IMG/VR virus record: IMGVR_UViG_3300026519_000034
Location: 1 to 35,669 of that record
DNA length: 35,669 nt
Source: a virus
Direction: 5' to 3' (one strand)
The translations under genes and the position numbers were made by a program. Positions 24,970-31,111 of the stretch are shown here, in pieces; position 1 is the first letter of the stretch; every line of letters begins with the position of its first letter. The notes under the pieces are model-generated. The model was given only the letters and a program-made list of their open reading frames with translations, had not been told where the DNA came from and ran no database searches.

Positions 24970-25071
24970 GGCAATATCCTCGCGTTGCTCGGTGCCTGCG
25001 CATACGCGCTTTGCGCTTCACCTATCGGTTCAGTTGTCGCGTTACGGCAAGTGAGCGAAGAGCGAACCGCC
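24965..25071. repeat. 107-bp perfect direct repeat, copy 1
   Basis: Identical base for base to 26304-26410. Here it encodes the last ~35 residues of the 161-residue protein, its stop, and the overlapping GTG start and ribosome site of the primase gene. Confidence 0.95.
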
Positions 25072-25451
25072 CGTTCGGCCTCACGGGACGCCCGTTCGGC
25101 ATCACGGTAAGCCGCATCTAGCAGGCACGCCGAAATAATTCGCATTGCCCCCGGCATGGTCATAGCAACCGGATCACCGGCCAACACCAGCGAAGCCAGA
25201 TCAACTGCCTTTTGTGGTGTAAATGACAATTCGAAAGAAGCCTCCTGATCACCAGGGTCATAAAGCCCGACATGCAGATCTCCATCCGCTGAAGCAAAAA
25301 CCGCCCTATGCGATTTTCGGGCTTGAGTAGTCAGCTCAACCCCAAAGAGAACGCAATACTTGTCTCTTTGTTGATCTAAATCTTGCGCTTCACCCAGCTT
25401 ATCGCCCGGCTCAACGTGCGATTTTGATTTGTTTTTAAATAAATCAGTCAT
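24966..25451 (-). CDS. Early protein of unknown function with palindromic insert and duplicated C-terminus
   Basis: 161 residues. AAGGAG stands 8 bp before the ATG. Residues ~8-25 (KSHVEPGDKLGEAQDLD) come from an in-frame palindromic element (25378-25424). The middle (KYCVLFGVELTTQARKSHRA; LSFTPQKAVDLASLVLAGD) looks like a small alpha/beta domain. The Glu/Arg/Ala-rich helix 115-130 precedes the C-terminal 35 residues encoded by the 107-bp repeat. The stop overlaps the GTG of the primase gene, so the two are coupled. No family is recognised. Confidence 0.65.
   Translation of the reverse strand: MTDLFKNKSKSHVEPGDKLGEAQDLDQQRDKYCVLFGVELTTQARKSHRAVFASADGDLHVGLYDPGDQEASFELSFTPQKAVDLASLVLAGDPVAMTMPGAMRIISACLLDAAYRDAERASREAERAVRSSLTCRNATTEPIGEAQSAYAQAPSNARILP
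25378..25424 (-). repeat. Palindromic element F (long type, in coding sequence)
   Basis: Coding-strand ends AAATCGCACGTTGAGCC and GAAGCGCAAGATTT, with a longer middle than G or H. It encodes KSHVEPGDKLGEAQDL in frame near the N-terminus of the 161-residue protein. Confidence 0.8.
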
Positions 25452-25498
25452 ATTTTTTCTCCTTCGCTTGCGAGATAGCGGCGCGCTCTTTTTTTTTC

Positions 25499-25528
25499 GT
25501 TCGCTTGCGCGTCAACACGTGCGCTCAC
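25499..25528 (-). repeat. Palindromic element D (short type, intercistronic)
   Basis: Core GCGCGT, CAAC loop, ACGTGC, with the TT bulge, but with diverged outer arms (plus strand TCGC/GCTCAC). It lies between the methyltransferase stop and the 161-residue gene. Confidence 0.75.
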
Positions 25529-26308
25529 TTATTGCCCCCTCAAAGCTAAAACCTTTTGCAGTGGTTGCTGTTTCAGCGGGTAAGCAGTTGATGAAGCCAG
25601 GTCGTTCTCAAGCCTCGCCAACATTTCAGCCGCCGCATGTTTTTTCGGCACATCAACGCAACCGCCAAAATTCAGCCAATCGTCGTGGTTGGTGAGTTTC
25701 CGCCTGCAGGGAGGGATGAATATTGGTGCGCGCGCATATTCGCCACCCTGCCAAACCAGCCAGCAATACATCGTCGCACTTTTGCCGTCTACCACCCAGC
25801 GACCGCGATGCATCGGTACCCGCTCCACATAAAATCCAATTCTTGTTGGCGGCTCGTGTTTAAATAAATCATTATACCGGCCAATAGTTTCCAAAAACTG
25901 CACCCGCACCAGTACCGCCACGCCACGCAGGGAAATTCTCCGGGCTTGCCGGATAAACTCAACCGCACAATTAAAAGGTGGATTGGCAATCACCCAGTCA
26001 ATACAGGTGTTTTGTGGTATCTCTGGCTGGTAATCCGGGTGCAAAAAATCAGCCATCCCGCCATAACCATAATCAAAAATATCGCTGGCCTCGACCTTAC
26101 CAAAATATTCGCCCAAAACGATAGCCATATGGCCCTCACCGCAACAGGGGTCAAGGACTGTCTGCAAATGCCTTTTAGGGTGAGGCCCCTCACCTAAGAC
26201 ATGCTGAAACAGCGCCCTTGTTGCCCAGGGCGGGGTTGGGAAAAAGTCAAGGCTGTTTTGCGGTTCCACCCGCCGCGCCATTACGGCGGTGCTCTGCGAT
26301 TTGCTCAC
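25529..26308 (-). CDS. Adenine-specific DNA methyltransferase (orphan)
   Basis: 259 residues from GTG 26308, preceded by GAGGATATTGCC and overlapping the stop of the 56-residue ORF (GTGA). A SAM-binding loop DPCCGEGH (53-60) and the catalytic motif NPPF (109-112) mark an N6-adenine (or amino) methyltransferase. The N-terminus contains DFFPTPPWATRALF, common in phage enzymes of this type. No restriction gene is nearby, so it is probably an orphan enzyme for protecting phage DNA or altering regulation. The target recognition part is not evident, and the C-terminal region (about 170-259) lacks known motifs. Target sequence cannot be told. Confidence 0.85.
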   Translation of the reverse strand: MSKSQSTAVMARRVEPQNSLDFFPTPPWATRALFQHVLGEGPHPKRHLQTVLDPCCGEGHMAIVLGEYFGKVEASDIFDYGYGGMADFLHPDYQPEIPQNTCIDWVIANPPFNCAVEFIRQARRISLRGVAVLVRVQFLETIGRYNDLFKHEPPTRIGFYVERVPMHRGRWVVDGKSATMYCWLVWQGGEYARAPIFIPPCRRKLTNHDDWLNFGGCVDVPKKHAAAEMLARLENDLASSTAYPLKQQPLQKVLALRGQ

Positions 26309-26410
26309 GGCAATATCCTCGCGTTGCTCGGTGCCTGCGCATACGCGCTTTGCGCTTCACCTATCGGTTCAGTTGTCGCGTTACGGCAAGTGAGCGAAGA
26401 GCGAACCGCC
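26304..26410. repeat. 107-bp perfect direct repeat, copy 2
   Basis: Identical to 24965-25071. It encodes the C-terminal 35 residues of a 56-residue ORF, its stop and the GTG start plus ribosome site of the methyltransferase gene. Confidence 0.95.
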
Positions 26411-26475
26411 GATTTTTCGGCGCGCCCTCGCAGGCCGGGCGAATGCCCGAACAGCCGTGAGAGAAAACAAGTCAT
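26305..26475 (-). CDS. 56-residue chimeric ORF coupled to both neighbours
   Basis: Starts at ATG 26475, overlapping the stop of the upstream regulator gene (ATGA), and ends with TGA overlapping the methyltransferase GTG. The N-terminal 21 residues (MTCFLSRLFGHSPGLRGRAE then K) are unique. The last 35 are identical to those of the 161-residue protein because of the 107-bp repeat. It is too tightly fitted between neighbours to be a random gap. It could be a real small protein or a translational bridge that keeps ribosomes moving to the methyltransferase start. Confidence 0.55.
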   Translation of the reverse strand: MTCFLSRLFGHSPGLRGRAEKSAVRSSLTCRNATTEPIGEAQSAYAQAPSNARILP

Positions 26476-27008
26476 ATATCCACCCGCAAATCCTGTTCCA
26501 GCCGTTCCAGCATGGCCTCAATGGCCGGATCATCGCGCATATTCTCCACCTTGCGCATCATCTGGCAGATCGCCGCAGGTGTTACATTATGCACCCGTGC
26601 CAGCGCCGCCTGAGGAATACCCAGCCCGGTATTCATCAGATAAGTTGCAAATTCACGCACCCGCGCCGCCTGCATCCAGTCCGCCGAAAGTGTTGCCCGT
26701 TTCGAGGCCACCTCGCGCCGCACCAATGCCATATCGACGTTGATTTCCCGCGCCACCAGCGCCGCCACCGGCATATAGACCAAAAAAAATCCCTGCCCGT
26801 GCCGGGCCATATCATCCAGATTGCCAGAAATTCCAGTCAGCGTCCTTGCCAATGCGAAAAGATTTGCAGGGCGCATTTTCGACTTGCCAGACTTGGCGCG
26901 CGAATAATTCGTTTGCGATAATTTTGTGGCCGCGCATAACTCAAAAATACTGATCCCGGCTTCACGCCGCGCTGCATCAATATCGTCAATGGTCAGCAAT
27001 TGGCTCAT
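26472..27008 (-). CDS. Regulator with XRE helix-turn-helix and DnaA-C-like C-terminus
   Basis: 178 residues. Residues ~5-55 form a Cro/CI-type HTH (AGISIFELCAATKLSQTNYS...). The C-terminal ~50 residues (YLMNTGLGIPQAALARVHNV, TPAAICQMMRKVENMRDDPA) follow the pattern of the DnaA domain IV-like HTH seen in alphaproteobacterial regulators (sqaavArafgr...vEdrRDdPafd). The middle (FFLVYMPVAALVAREINVD) is hydrophobic/helical. It could bind the origin iterons or an early promoter. The ATG abuts the stop of the ParB-like gene (TAAATG) and its own stop overlaps the 56-residue ORF. Confidence 0.7.
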   Translation of the reverse strand: MSQLLTIDDIDAARREAGISIFELCAATKLSQTNYSRAKSGKSKMRPANLFALARTLTGISGNLDDMARHGQGFFLVYMPVAALVAREINVDMALVRREVASKRATLSADWMQAARVREFATYLMNTGLGIPQAALARVHNVTPAAICQMMRKVENMRDDPAIEAMLERLEQDLRVDI

Positions 27009-27815
27009 TTAACGGGCACCTGCGCCAGAATTTTTATATTTTTGGCTGCCCTTGGCCTTATTATATTTTGAGATCAACACCTGCTTGATGTTTTTTTCCG
27101 CTGAACCGCCTGAAATATCACGCAATACTTCCGCATCGGCAGTTAGTTTTTTATGCGAAACATCCGAAAGAACATCGACCATAATCTGCTGATTGATACC
27201 TATTTTGTTATGTCGGTAAAGGCTGGCCAGAGCGTTGATAATCACTCCTTTCAACGCGCCATGCTGCGTTGGCCAGGATGATCTGATTGTCGTCAATGCT
27301 TTTACCAGGGCAGCTTCACCATTAATTTTTATAGAGCGGGAAATAGCCATAACAGCAGATGTTTTATTCAACGCTTTTTCACCCGCAACACCAACAACTT
27401 CGCATCCTGCCTCATCCAGCACAGCGCAAACCGCCATCATATCCGGGTCACCAGCCTCGAGACCCGCCCAATACCGTTCAACGGTTGTGACAGCAGAACG
27501 ATTTACATTAACGCCCAAAAATGCCGCAGCCTCACCACGCACGTTATCAAATTTCGAAATTTGCACTGGTATTTCGTCGATTTTCGGGTGCAGCTTTGCC
27601 GCCTCAAGTCGATGCTGCCCGTCATAAACCCAATAACTGCCGTCCGGTTTTTCAGCAACAAGCAAAGCTCCAAACAGGCTCCAGTCGAAATTTCGCATAA
27701 TTTTATTAACTCTATTGCGCTTGATACCGCGCTGATAATTATGATCCACACGAATTGAATCAACGGCCAGCCATCTTAGTTGAGGTTTGGAGCCTATTGA
27801 GATTTTTTCACTCAT
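27009..27815 (-). CDS. ParB/Srx-like domain protein
   Basis: 268 residues. The N-terminal domain contains WLAVDSIRVDHNYQRGIKRN, then VYDGQHRLEAAK with the GQHR motif (65-70), characteristic of ParB/sulfiredoxin-fold proteins of phages and plasmids (DUF6551-like). In this family the motif binds CTP/ATP or supports nuclease activity, and specific function varies. The C-terminal half is helical with no centromere-type HTH visible. It is the second gene of the leftward early operon, with ATGA overlap to the Cro-like gene and AAGGAG at good spacing. A role in phage DNA replication or regulation is inferred. No ParA partner is present. Confidence 0.75.
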   Translation of the reverse strand: MSEKISIGSKPQLRWLAVDSIRVDHNYQRGIKRNRVNKIMRNFDWSLFGALLVAEKPDGSYWVYDGQHRLEAAKLHPKIDEIPVQISKFDNVRGEAAAFLGVNVNRSAVTTVERYWAGLEAGDPDMMAVCAVLDEAGCEVVGVAGEKALNKTSAVMAISRSIKINGEAALVKALTTIRSSWPTQHGALKGVIINALASLYRHNKIGINQQIMVDVLSDVSHKKLTADAEVLRDISGGSAEKNIKQVLISKYNKAKGSQKYKNSGAGAR

Positions 27816-28027
27816 TTCTCTATCTCCTTATTTTTTATTACCGCCCGCTTCGCAATCATCGCAAAAAGCGCATCTTCCAACTTCTCTAAAGTCACCTGTC
27901 GCGGCGAGGTCTGGCCGGTAATTCCGCGCCAAACCAAATTTGGGTGTATTCTCGCCGCGAGACATAGCTTGCGCCGGGAAATACCTGCCATTTTGCGCTT
28001 CTCTTCAATTTCCTGAATTGACAACAT
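27812..28027 (-). CDS. Cro-like HTH repressor
   Basis: 71 residues, Cro/CI-type HTH throughout (AGISRRKLCLAARIHPNLVW...TSPRQVTLEKLEDALFAM). It is the first gene of the leftward early operon and is divergent from the repressor gene, with a 115-bp control region between them, the standard lambdoid arrangement. Its last codons contain the ribosome site of the ParB-like gene. The expected job is to repress the repressor promoter after induction. Confidence 0.8.
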   Translation of the reverse strand: MLSIQEIEEKRKMAGISRRKLCLAARIHPNLVWRGITGQTSPRQVTLEKLEDALFAMIAKRAVIKNKEIEK

Positions 28028-28062
28028 GCTTGACTTTCCGAATCACTTTTGCTGTTAGTGGA

Positions 28063-28091
28063 AAGAAAACTGCATTTTTGCAGTTAGTCAA
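28063..28091 (-). promoter_or_regulatory. Leftward early promoter with palindromic operator
   Basis: On the minus strand TTGACT (28091-28086) is followed by a 17-bp spacer and a weak -10 (TTTCTT, 28068-28063). The spacer holds a perfect palindrome ACTGCA-4-TGCAGT (28069-28084). A related sequence TTTTGCTGTTAGTG lies at 28047-28060 beside TTTTGCAGTTAGTC at 28076-28089. This fits repressor/Cro operators. Confidence 0.6.
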
Positions 28092-28127
28092 GTGTTGTGT
28101 AATATGTATTTTAATCAATCCACCGCT

Positions 28128-28142
28128 TATAATATGCAGCCC
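28128..28142 (+). promoter_or_regulatory. -10 element just before the repressor ATG
   Basis: TATAAT at 28128-28133 ends 9 bp before the ATG at 28143, so a transcript from it would be nearly leaderless, as known for lambda cI from PRM. I see no good -35, suggesting dependence on an activator. Confidence 0.45.
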
Positions 28143-28751
28143 ATGAGCAATGACTATGAACGCCGCAAGGCCGAACAGCAGGCATGGGTGCGGGCTATAT
28201 TGTCCGAGCATCGCCTTAATATGGCCGAGCTTGCCCGCAAAATTGGCAGGTCTCCAACGACCATTCAAAGGCCAATGAATGACCCTAATTATACGGGCAT
28301 GTTTTCCGGCCGGGTTCTGTCAGAGATTGCGGATTTTGCCGGTCTCGGCATCATGGAGTTTCCTAACCGACCCAAAGGTCTGTCAGAAAATGAGGCCGCA
28401 CCCTATATATATGACAGTAAGGAAATTACTCCATTTCAACAGGCAACCGCCGCCTTGATCAACAATCAGCCTGGCCGCGTTGCCTGGCGCATCACCACCT
28501 CAATGCTGGATATGGAAGGCGTCAAGCCCGGCGATGTGCTGATAGTAGACCTAAACCGCAAGCCAAGAACCGACGATATTGTCTGCGCCCAGTTTTATTC
28601 ACCGGCCAGAGATCGCGCCGATACCATATTCAGAAAATACGCCGCCCCCTATCTCATCACATCATCCACCACCGGCACCACCAAGCCCGTGCTGGTCGAT
28701 GATGATGCCGTGAAAATTATGGGCGTTTCCATCGCCCTGTTGCGCGAATAA
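28143..28751 (+). CDS. Lysogeny repressor (HTH plus S24-like C-terminal domain)
   Basis: About 202 residues from ATG 28143 (MSNDYERRKAEQQAWVRA). The HTH is at ~15-50 (LNMAELARKIGRSPTTIQRP). The C-terminal domain is S24/LexA-like (GVKPGDVLIVDLN, DDIVCAQFY, FRKYAAPYLI, VKIMGVSIALLRE). In this alphaproteobacterial repressor family the autocleavage Ser-Lys pair is often missing, and I see no clear catalytic Lys here, so SOS-driven self-cleavage is doubtful. It is transcribed divergently from the Cro-like gene and followed directly by tandem terminators. In-frame ATGs upstream (from 28134) are alternative starts, but 28143 fits the leaderless promoter. Confidence 0.85.
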   Translation: MSNDYERRKAEQQAWVRAILSEHRLNMAELARKIGRSPTTIQRPMNDPNYTGMFSGRVLSEIADFAGLGIMEFPNRPKGLSENEAAPYIYDSKEITPFQQATAALINNQPGRVAWRITTSMLDMEGVKPGDVLIVDLNRKPRTDDIVCAQFYSPARDRADTIFRKYAAPYLITSSTTGTTKPVLVDDDAVKIMGVSIALLRE

Positions 28752-28752
28752 T

Positions 28753-28926
28753 CCACTTAACAAACGCCTATGCGTTTTGACGGATTTTCAGGCGTTTTTT
28801 CCACTTAACAAACGCCTATGCGTTTTGACGGATTTTCAGGCGTTTTTTCCACTTAACAAACGCCTATGCGTTTTGACGGATTTTCAGGTGTTCTTTCCAC
28901 TTAACAAACGCCTATGCGTTTTGACG
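28753..28926 (+). terminator. Tandem array of 48-bp units, each with terminator structure
   Basis: Units at 28753-28800, 28801-28848, 28849-28896 and a partial one at 28897-28926. The first two are identical; the third differs near its end. Each has AAACGCCT pairing with AGGCGTTT then a T6 run in units 1 and 2 (intrinsic terminator), and a competing AAACGC-CTAT-GCGTTT hairpin. The array begins 2 bp after the repressor stop. Confidence 0.85.
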
Positions 28927-28999
28927 TGATGAATTAACGATTTTCCAAATATACCGATAAAAGCAAAAAAAGCATTTTTTTACCAGCGATCCATTACAC

Positions 29000-29040
29000 A
29001 AAGCTGCAAAAATGTTTTTAAGCCACTTTTTTGCAGCTTT
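29000..29040. promoter_or_regulatory. 13-bp perfect inverted repeat, probable operator or terminator
   Basis: AAAGCTGCAAAAA (29000-29012) and TTTTTGCAGCTTT (29028-29040) with a 15-bp spacer. The arms contain TTTTTGCAG, also found in the operator palindrome at 28069-28084, suggesting the same repressor binds both. It lies ~68 bp upstream of the excisionase-like gene. Confidence 0.6.
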
Positions 29041-29107
29041 ACTATTGCCACGGCTTCATAAATGCAGTTATTGTGCGAATCAATTTCAACAATGGAAAAG
29101 TCGGACC

Positions 29108-29458
29108 ATGCAAATATTCACCCTATCTCTGGAAGAAACTGCCGCTGAAATTGGTGTGAGCGCAAAAATGCTCAAGCGGCACTATGCGACCTGGCACCGC
29201 AAAAACGGCCTGCCGCTGCCTTTACCTTTGGGCAATGGCTGGCGCTGGTCACGGGCCTTGGTCGAGGCTTGGATTAATTCTTGTTCCAGTTCCAGTGGTT
29301 TTGGATCGTGCGATTCACCCGTGCCGGGCTCAACGTGTGAGACAAAACTGGAAAATACGAACCCCGGCATGGCGGTAATTCAAAAACAGCGAGAATTATT
29401 GCAACGCAGATACGGCAACGACCCCTCCATGGCAGGGCCAGCCCAAAGCGCTGATTAG
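29108..29458 (+). CDS. Excisionase/AlpA-like DNA-binding protein
   Basis: About 116 residues from ATG 29108 (MQIFTLSLEETAAEIGVSAK). A MerR/AlpA-type winged helix-turn-helix is visible (TAAEIGVSAKMLKRHYATWH...GNGWRWSRALVEAWI), as in phage excisionases and AlpA regulators. A Ser-rich segment then enters a palindromic-element copy in reverse orientation (29303-29343, encoding SCDSPVPGSTCE). The C-terminus is short and helical (KQRELLQRRYGNDPSMAG). It is first in the rightward group leading to the integrase, supporting an excision-direction role. A longer frame starting at 29012 exists, but its extra residues look non-coding and would overlap the 29000-29040 inverted repeat. Confidence 0.65.
   Translation: MQIFTLSLEETAAEIGVSAKMLKRHYATWHRKNGLPLPLPLGNGWRWSRALVEAWINSCSSSSGFGSCDSPVPGSTCETKLENTNPGMAVIQKQRELLQRRYGNDPSMAGPAQSAD
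29303..29343 (-). repeat. Palindromic element I (long type, reverse orientation in a gene)
   Basis: Minus strand reads TCACACGTTGAGCCCGG, then GGTGAATCGCACGAT, matching element F with a few changes. It lies antisense inside the excisionase-like gene and encodes CDSPVPGSTCE in that frame. Confidence 0.7.
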
Positions 29459-29484
29459 CCCGTGAGTAAAAAACACCAACCAAA

Positions 29485-29520
29485 GTTCAAATCGCACGTG
29501 TTCACGCGCAAGATTTGAAC
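29485..29520 (+). repeat. Palindromic element E (short type, intercistronic)
   Basis: Outer arms GTTCAAATC / GATTTGAAC, inner GCACGT/ACGCGC, loop GTTC, AA bulge. It lies between the excisionase-like gene and the next ORF, about 20 bp before its start. Confidence 0.9.
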
Positions 29521-29539
29521 CAACAAAGAGTAAGCAACC

Positions 29540-29806
29540 ATGAGCATCATAGATATATATCAAAAAATCACCCCGGCGCGGCGCAAGGCCTTAATCGCCA
29601 TTTCAAAAACCAGCTATTACAACGTGCGCTCAAATTGGAAAAGTCGCGGCCGACCGAGCATTCAAGGTATGGTGGTCGACTGGCTGATCAACAATAATCT
29701 GGTTAAAAAAGTCGAATGGAAAAGTAATAATGCATTCGGCCACCGGCTGGTGCTCACATTTTCCGGCCGAATGGCACTGGCCCTTGTTGAAAAAGAGGCC
29801 GTGTGA
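29540..29806 (+). CDS. Small protein of unknown function, winged-helix-like
   Basis: 88 residues (MSIIDIYQKITPARRKALIA...). The pattern of three helices then strands (SRGRPSIQGMVVDWLINNNL, KSNNAFGHRLVLTFSGRM) suggests a winged-helix DNA-binding fold, but no family is recognised. GAGTAAGC precedes the ATG. It is closely followed by a coupled gene (TGATG overlap). It lies between the excisionase-like and integrase genes. Confidence 0.6.
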   Translation: MSIIDIYQKITPARRKALIAISKTSYYNVRSNWKSRGRPSIQGMVVDWLINNNLVKKVEWKSNNAFGHRLVLTFSGRMALALVEKEAV

Positions 29807-30192
29807 TGACCATAGAAACAATCAAATCCCACGACGAGGCAGCAGAAAAATGGCTAATGTCCGATAAAAGTTCAGTTCAGTGCAGCGGGCGGCTCATTGC
29901 AACCGACATTCCCCAGCAGTTTGAAGGTTTCATTGCCAGTGAGATCAGGCGCGGTACGCACCCGGCTGAATATTTTTTTGCAATCAAGACCCTCTATTGC
30001 TCAATTATGGCCTCGATATTCGTCGAGCAATTAAATCCAGAAATACTGGAACAGGCGGCACAGGAGTTTGGCGAAATAACCACCACTTCACTGGTTGAAG
30101 CGACACTGGCCACTGCGGCCACAGAATCAAATGAAACGAACAAATCGCACGTTGAGCAGGGCGATGCGCAAGATATGGAGCAAAAAAAATGA
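29806..30192 (+). CDS. Small unknown protein with palindromic-element C-terminus
   Basis: About 128 residues. The ATG at 29806 overlaps the preceding stop (TGATG) and is preferred over a GTG at 29803. The core is helical (GRLIATDIPQQFEGFIASEI; YFFAIKTLYCSIMASIFVEQ). The tail NKSHVEQGDAQDMEQKK comes from an in-frame palindromic element (30142-30174) and is charged and probably flexible. The next gene starts within its stop (ATGA). Function unknown. Confidence 0.65.
   Translation: MTIETIKSHDEAAEKWLMSDKSSVQCSGRLIATDIPQQFEGFIASEIRRGTHPAEYFFAIKTLYCSIMASIFVEQLNPEILEQAAQEFGEITTTSLVEATLATAATESNETNKSHVEQGDAQDMEQKK
30142..30174 (+). repeat. Palindromic element G (long type, in coding sequence)
   Basis: AAATCGCACGTTGAGCAGGG followed by CGATGCGCAAGAT, the shortest of the long-type copies. 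It encodes KSHVEQGDAQD, almost the same peptide as element F in another gene. Confidence 0.85.
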
Positions 30193-30422
30193 CCATTTCA
30201 ATCCCCCATACTGCAAGCGATGAACTGCGCTCACTGGCCAATGCCATCAATGGCGAACTGGTGATGATGGATATACGCTTTACAGCAATCGAGCGCTACT
30301 TACTGGCAACCCCAAGGGAACGCTACAAAGGCAAATTCGCAATTCACTTACCCGATCCACTTAATGACGAAAGCGCTAGCGAATACATCAACCGCGTTGA
30401 GAGTTCGACAGGCACACCATGA
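30189..30422 (+). CDS. Small unknown protein
   Basis: 77 residues, ATGA overlap with the preceding stop. The first half is helical and mildly acidic (DELRSLANAINGELVMMDIR), the second half has a charged tail. No recognised domain. It is part of the short coupled group 29540-30422. Confidence 0.6.
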   Translation: MTISIPHTASDELRSLANAINGELVMMDIRFTAIERYLLATPRERYKGKFAIHLPDPLNDESASEYINRVESSTGTP

Positions 30423-30488
30423 GGGCCATCCGTATAGCGAGCAAAGCGCGAACCTGACAAAAAACCACCATCAAAGAAAGCAACAACT

Positions 30489-30926
30489 ATGACCGAAACA
30501 TTCAACCCAACCAGCTATCTGATCGATTTGGAAAACAATGCCGCTACGGTCTTAAAACTGTCAAAAAAGAAGCTGGCCAGCCTTATCGCAACCGCCGACG
30601 ATGAATTGAAAACCGCCGCTGCAGGCCGCGATATAGAAGCCCACGGCATTGACATGAAACTCACCAGGCTTGATCAGGAACAGGCCGAAGTGCTTAGAAC
30701 CTTCAATCAAAGACGCGAGGAAATACGCGCTCAAATAGCAGCAAATGAAGAACAGTATCAGCGCAAGAAATTGGAAATTGAAACCAGCCTGATCCGCGAT
30801 GAGGATGCCTATCAAACCATCATTGACACACAACAGGCCGTGCTCGATAAAATCCACCCGGACAAAGAAGAAACCAGCTTCACAGTCATTGAAAACCAGC
30901 AATTCATACAAAACCGCAATCCCTAA
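30489..30926 (+). CDS. Coiled-coil protein of unknown function
   Basis: 145 residues, mostly one long coiled-coil (QEQAEVLRTFNQRREEIRAQ, NEEQYQRKKLEIETSLIRDE). AAAGAAAGC precedes the ATG. It ends 268 bp before the integrase start. No membrane segment or enzymatic motif. Such small coiled-coil proteins are common in the lysogeny regions of phages, but a function cannot be given. Confidence 0.65.
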   Translation: MTETFNPTSYLIDLENNAATVLKLSKKKLASLIATADDELKTAAAGRDIEAHGIDMKLTRLDQEQAEVLRTFNQRREEIRAQIAANEEQYQRKKLEIETSLIRDEDAYQTIIDTQQAVLDKIHPDKEETSFTVIENQQFIQNRNP

Positions 30927-30991
30927 TTGTGGTTAGCCGACCATCCGGGGCATGGGCTGGGTGGTTGGTTGCCAAGATTATGCGAGCGTGC

Positions 30992-31049
30992 AGGTCCGCA
31001 TGGTTTTGGCTATCCGGCCGGAAGTTTATCCTCCCTCTTCCGGTCGGAC
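30992..31049 (+). terminator. Two-part stem region upstream of the integrase
   Basis: Outer GGTCCG (30992-30997) pairs with CGGACC (31044-31049). Inside, CCGGAAG pairs with CTTCCGG around a 12-nt loop. It could end the upstream transcript or shape the integrase leader. A TTGACA at 31063-31068 follows but lacks a good -10 at normal spacing. Confidence 0.4.
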
Positions 31050-31111
31050 CTATAAAACTAAATTGACAACTACAACATTTACGATTCATCTTGCGGGGAA
31101 TGGCCGCCCCT

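Larger units (their letters stand above)
28752..29107. other. Gene-free control region after the repressor
   Basis: 356 bp holding the 48-bp tandem repeat array (28753-28926), an AT-rich stretch and a 13-bp inverted repeat (29000-29040). I see no coding sequence. The block separates repressor transcription from the excisionase-to-integrase genes. Confidence 0.7.

Noticed and set aside
26201-26743. 180-codon rightward frame
   Set aside because: Crosses the 107-bp repeat and runs antisense to the regulator and methyltransferase genes; translation is not protein-like.
28753-28926. CRISPR array
   Set aside because: The units are contiguous 48-bp tandem repeats without variable spacers and contain terminator structures.
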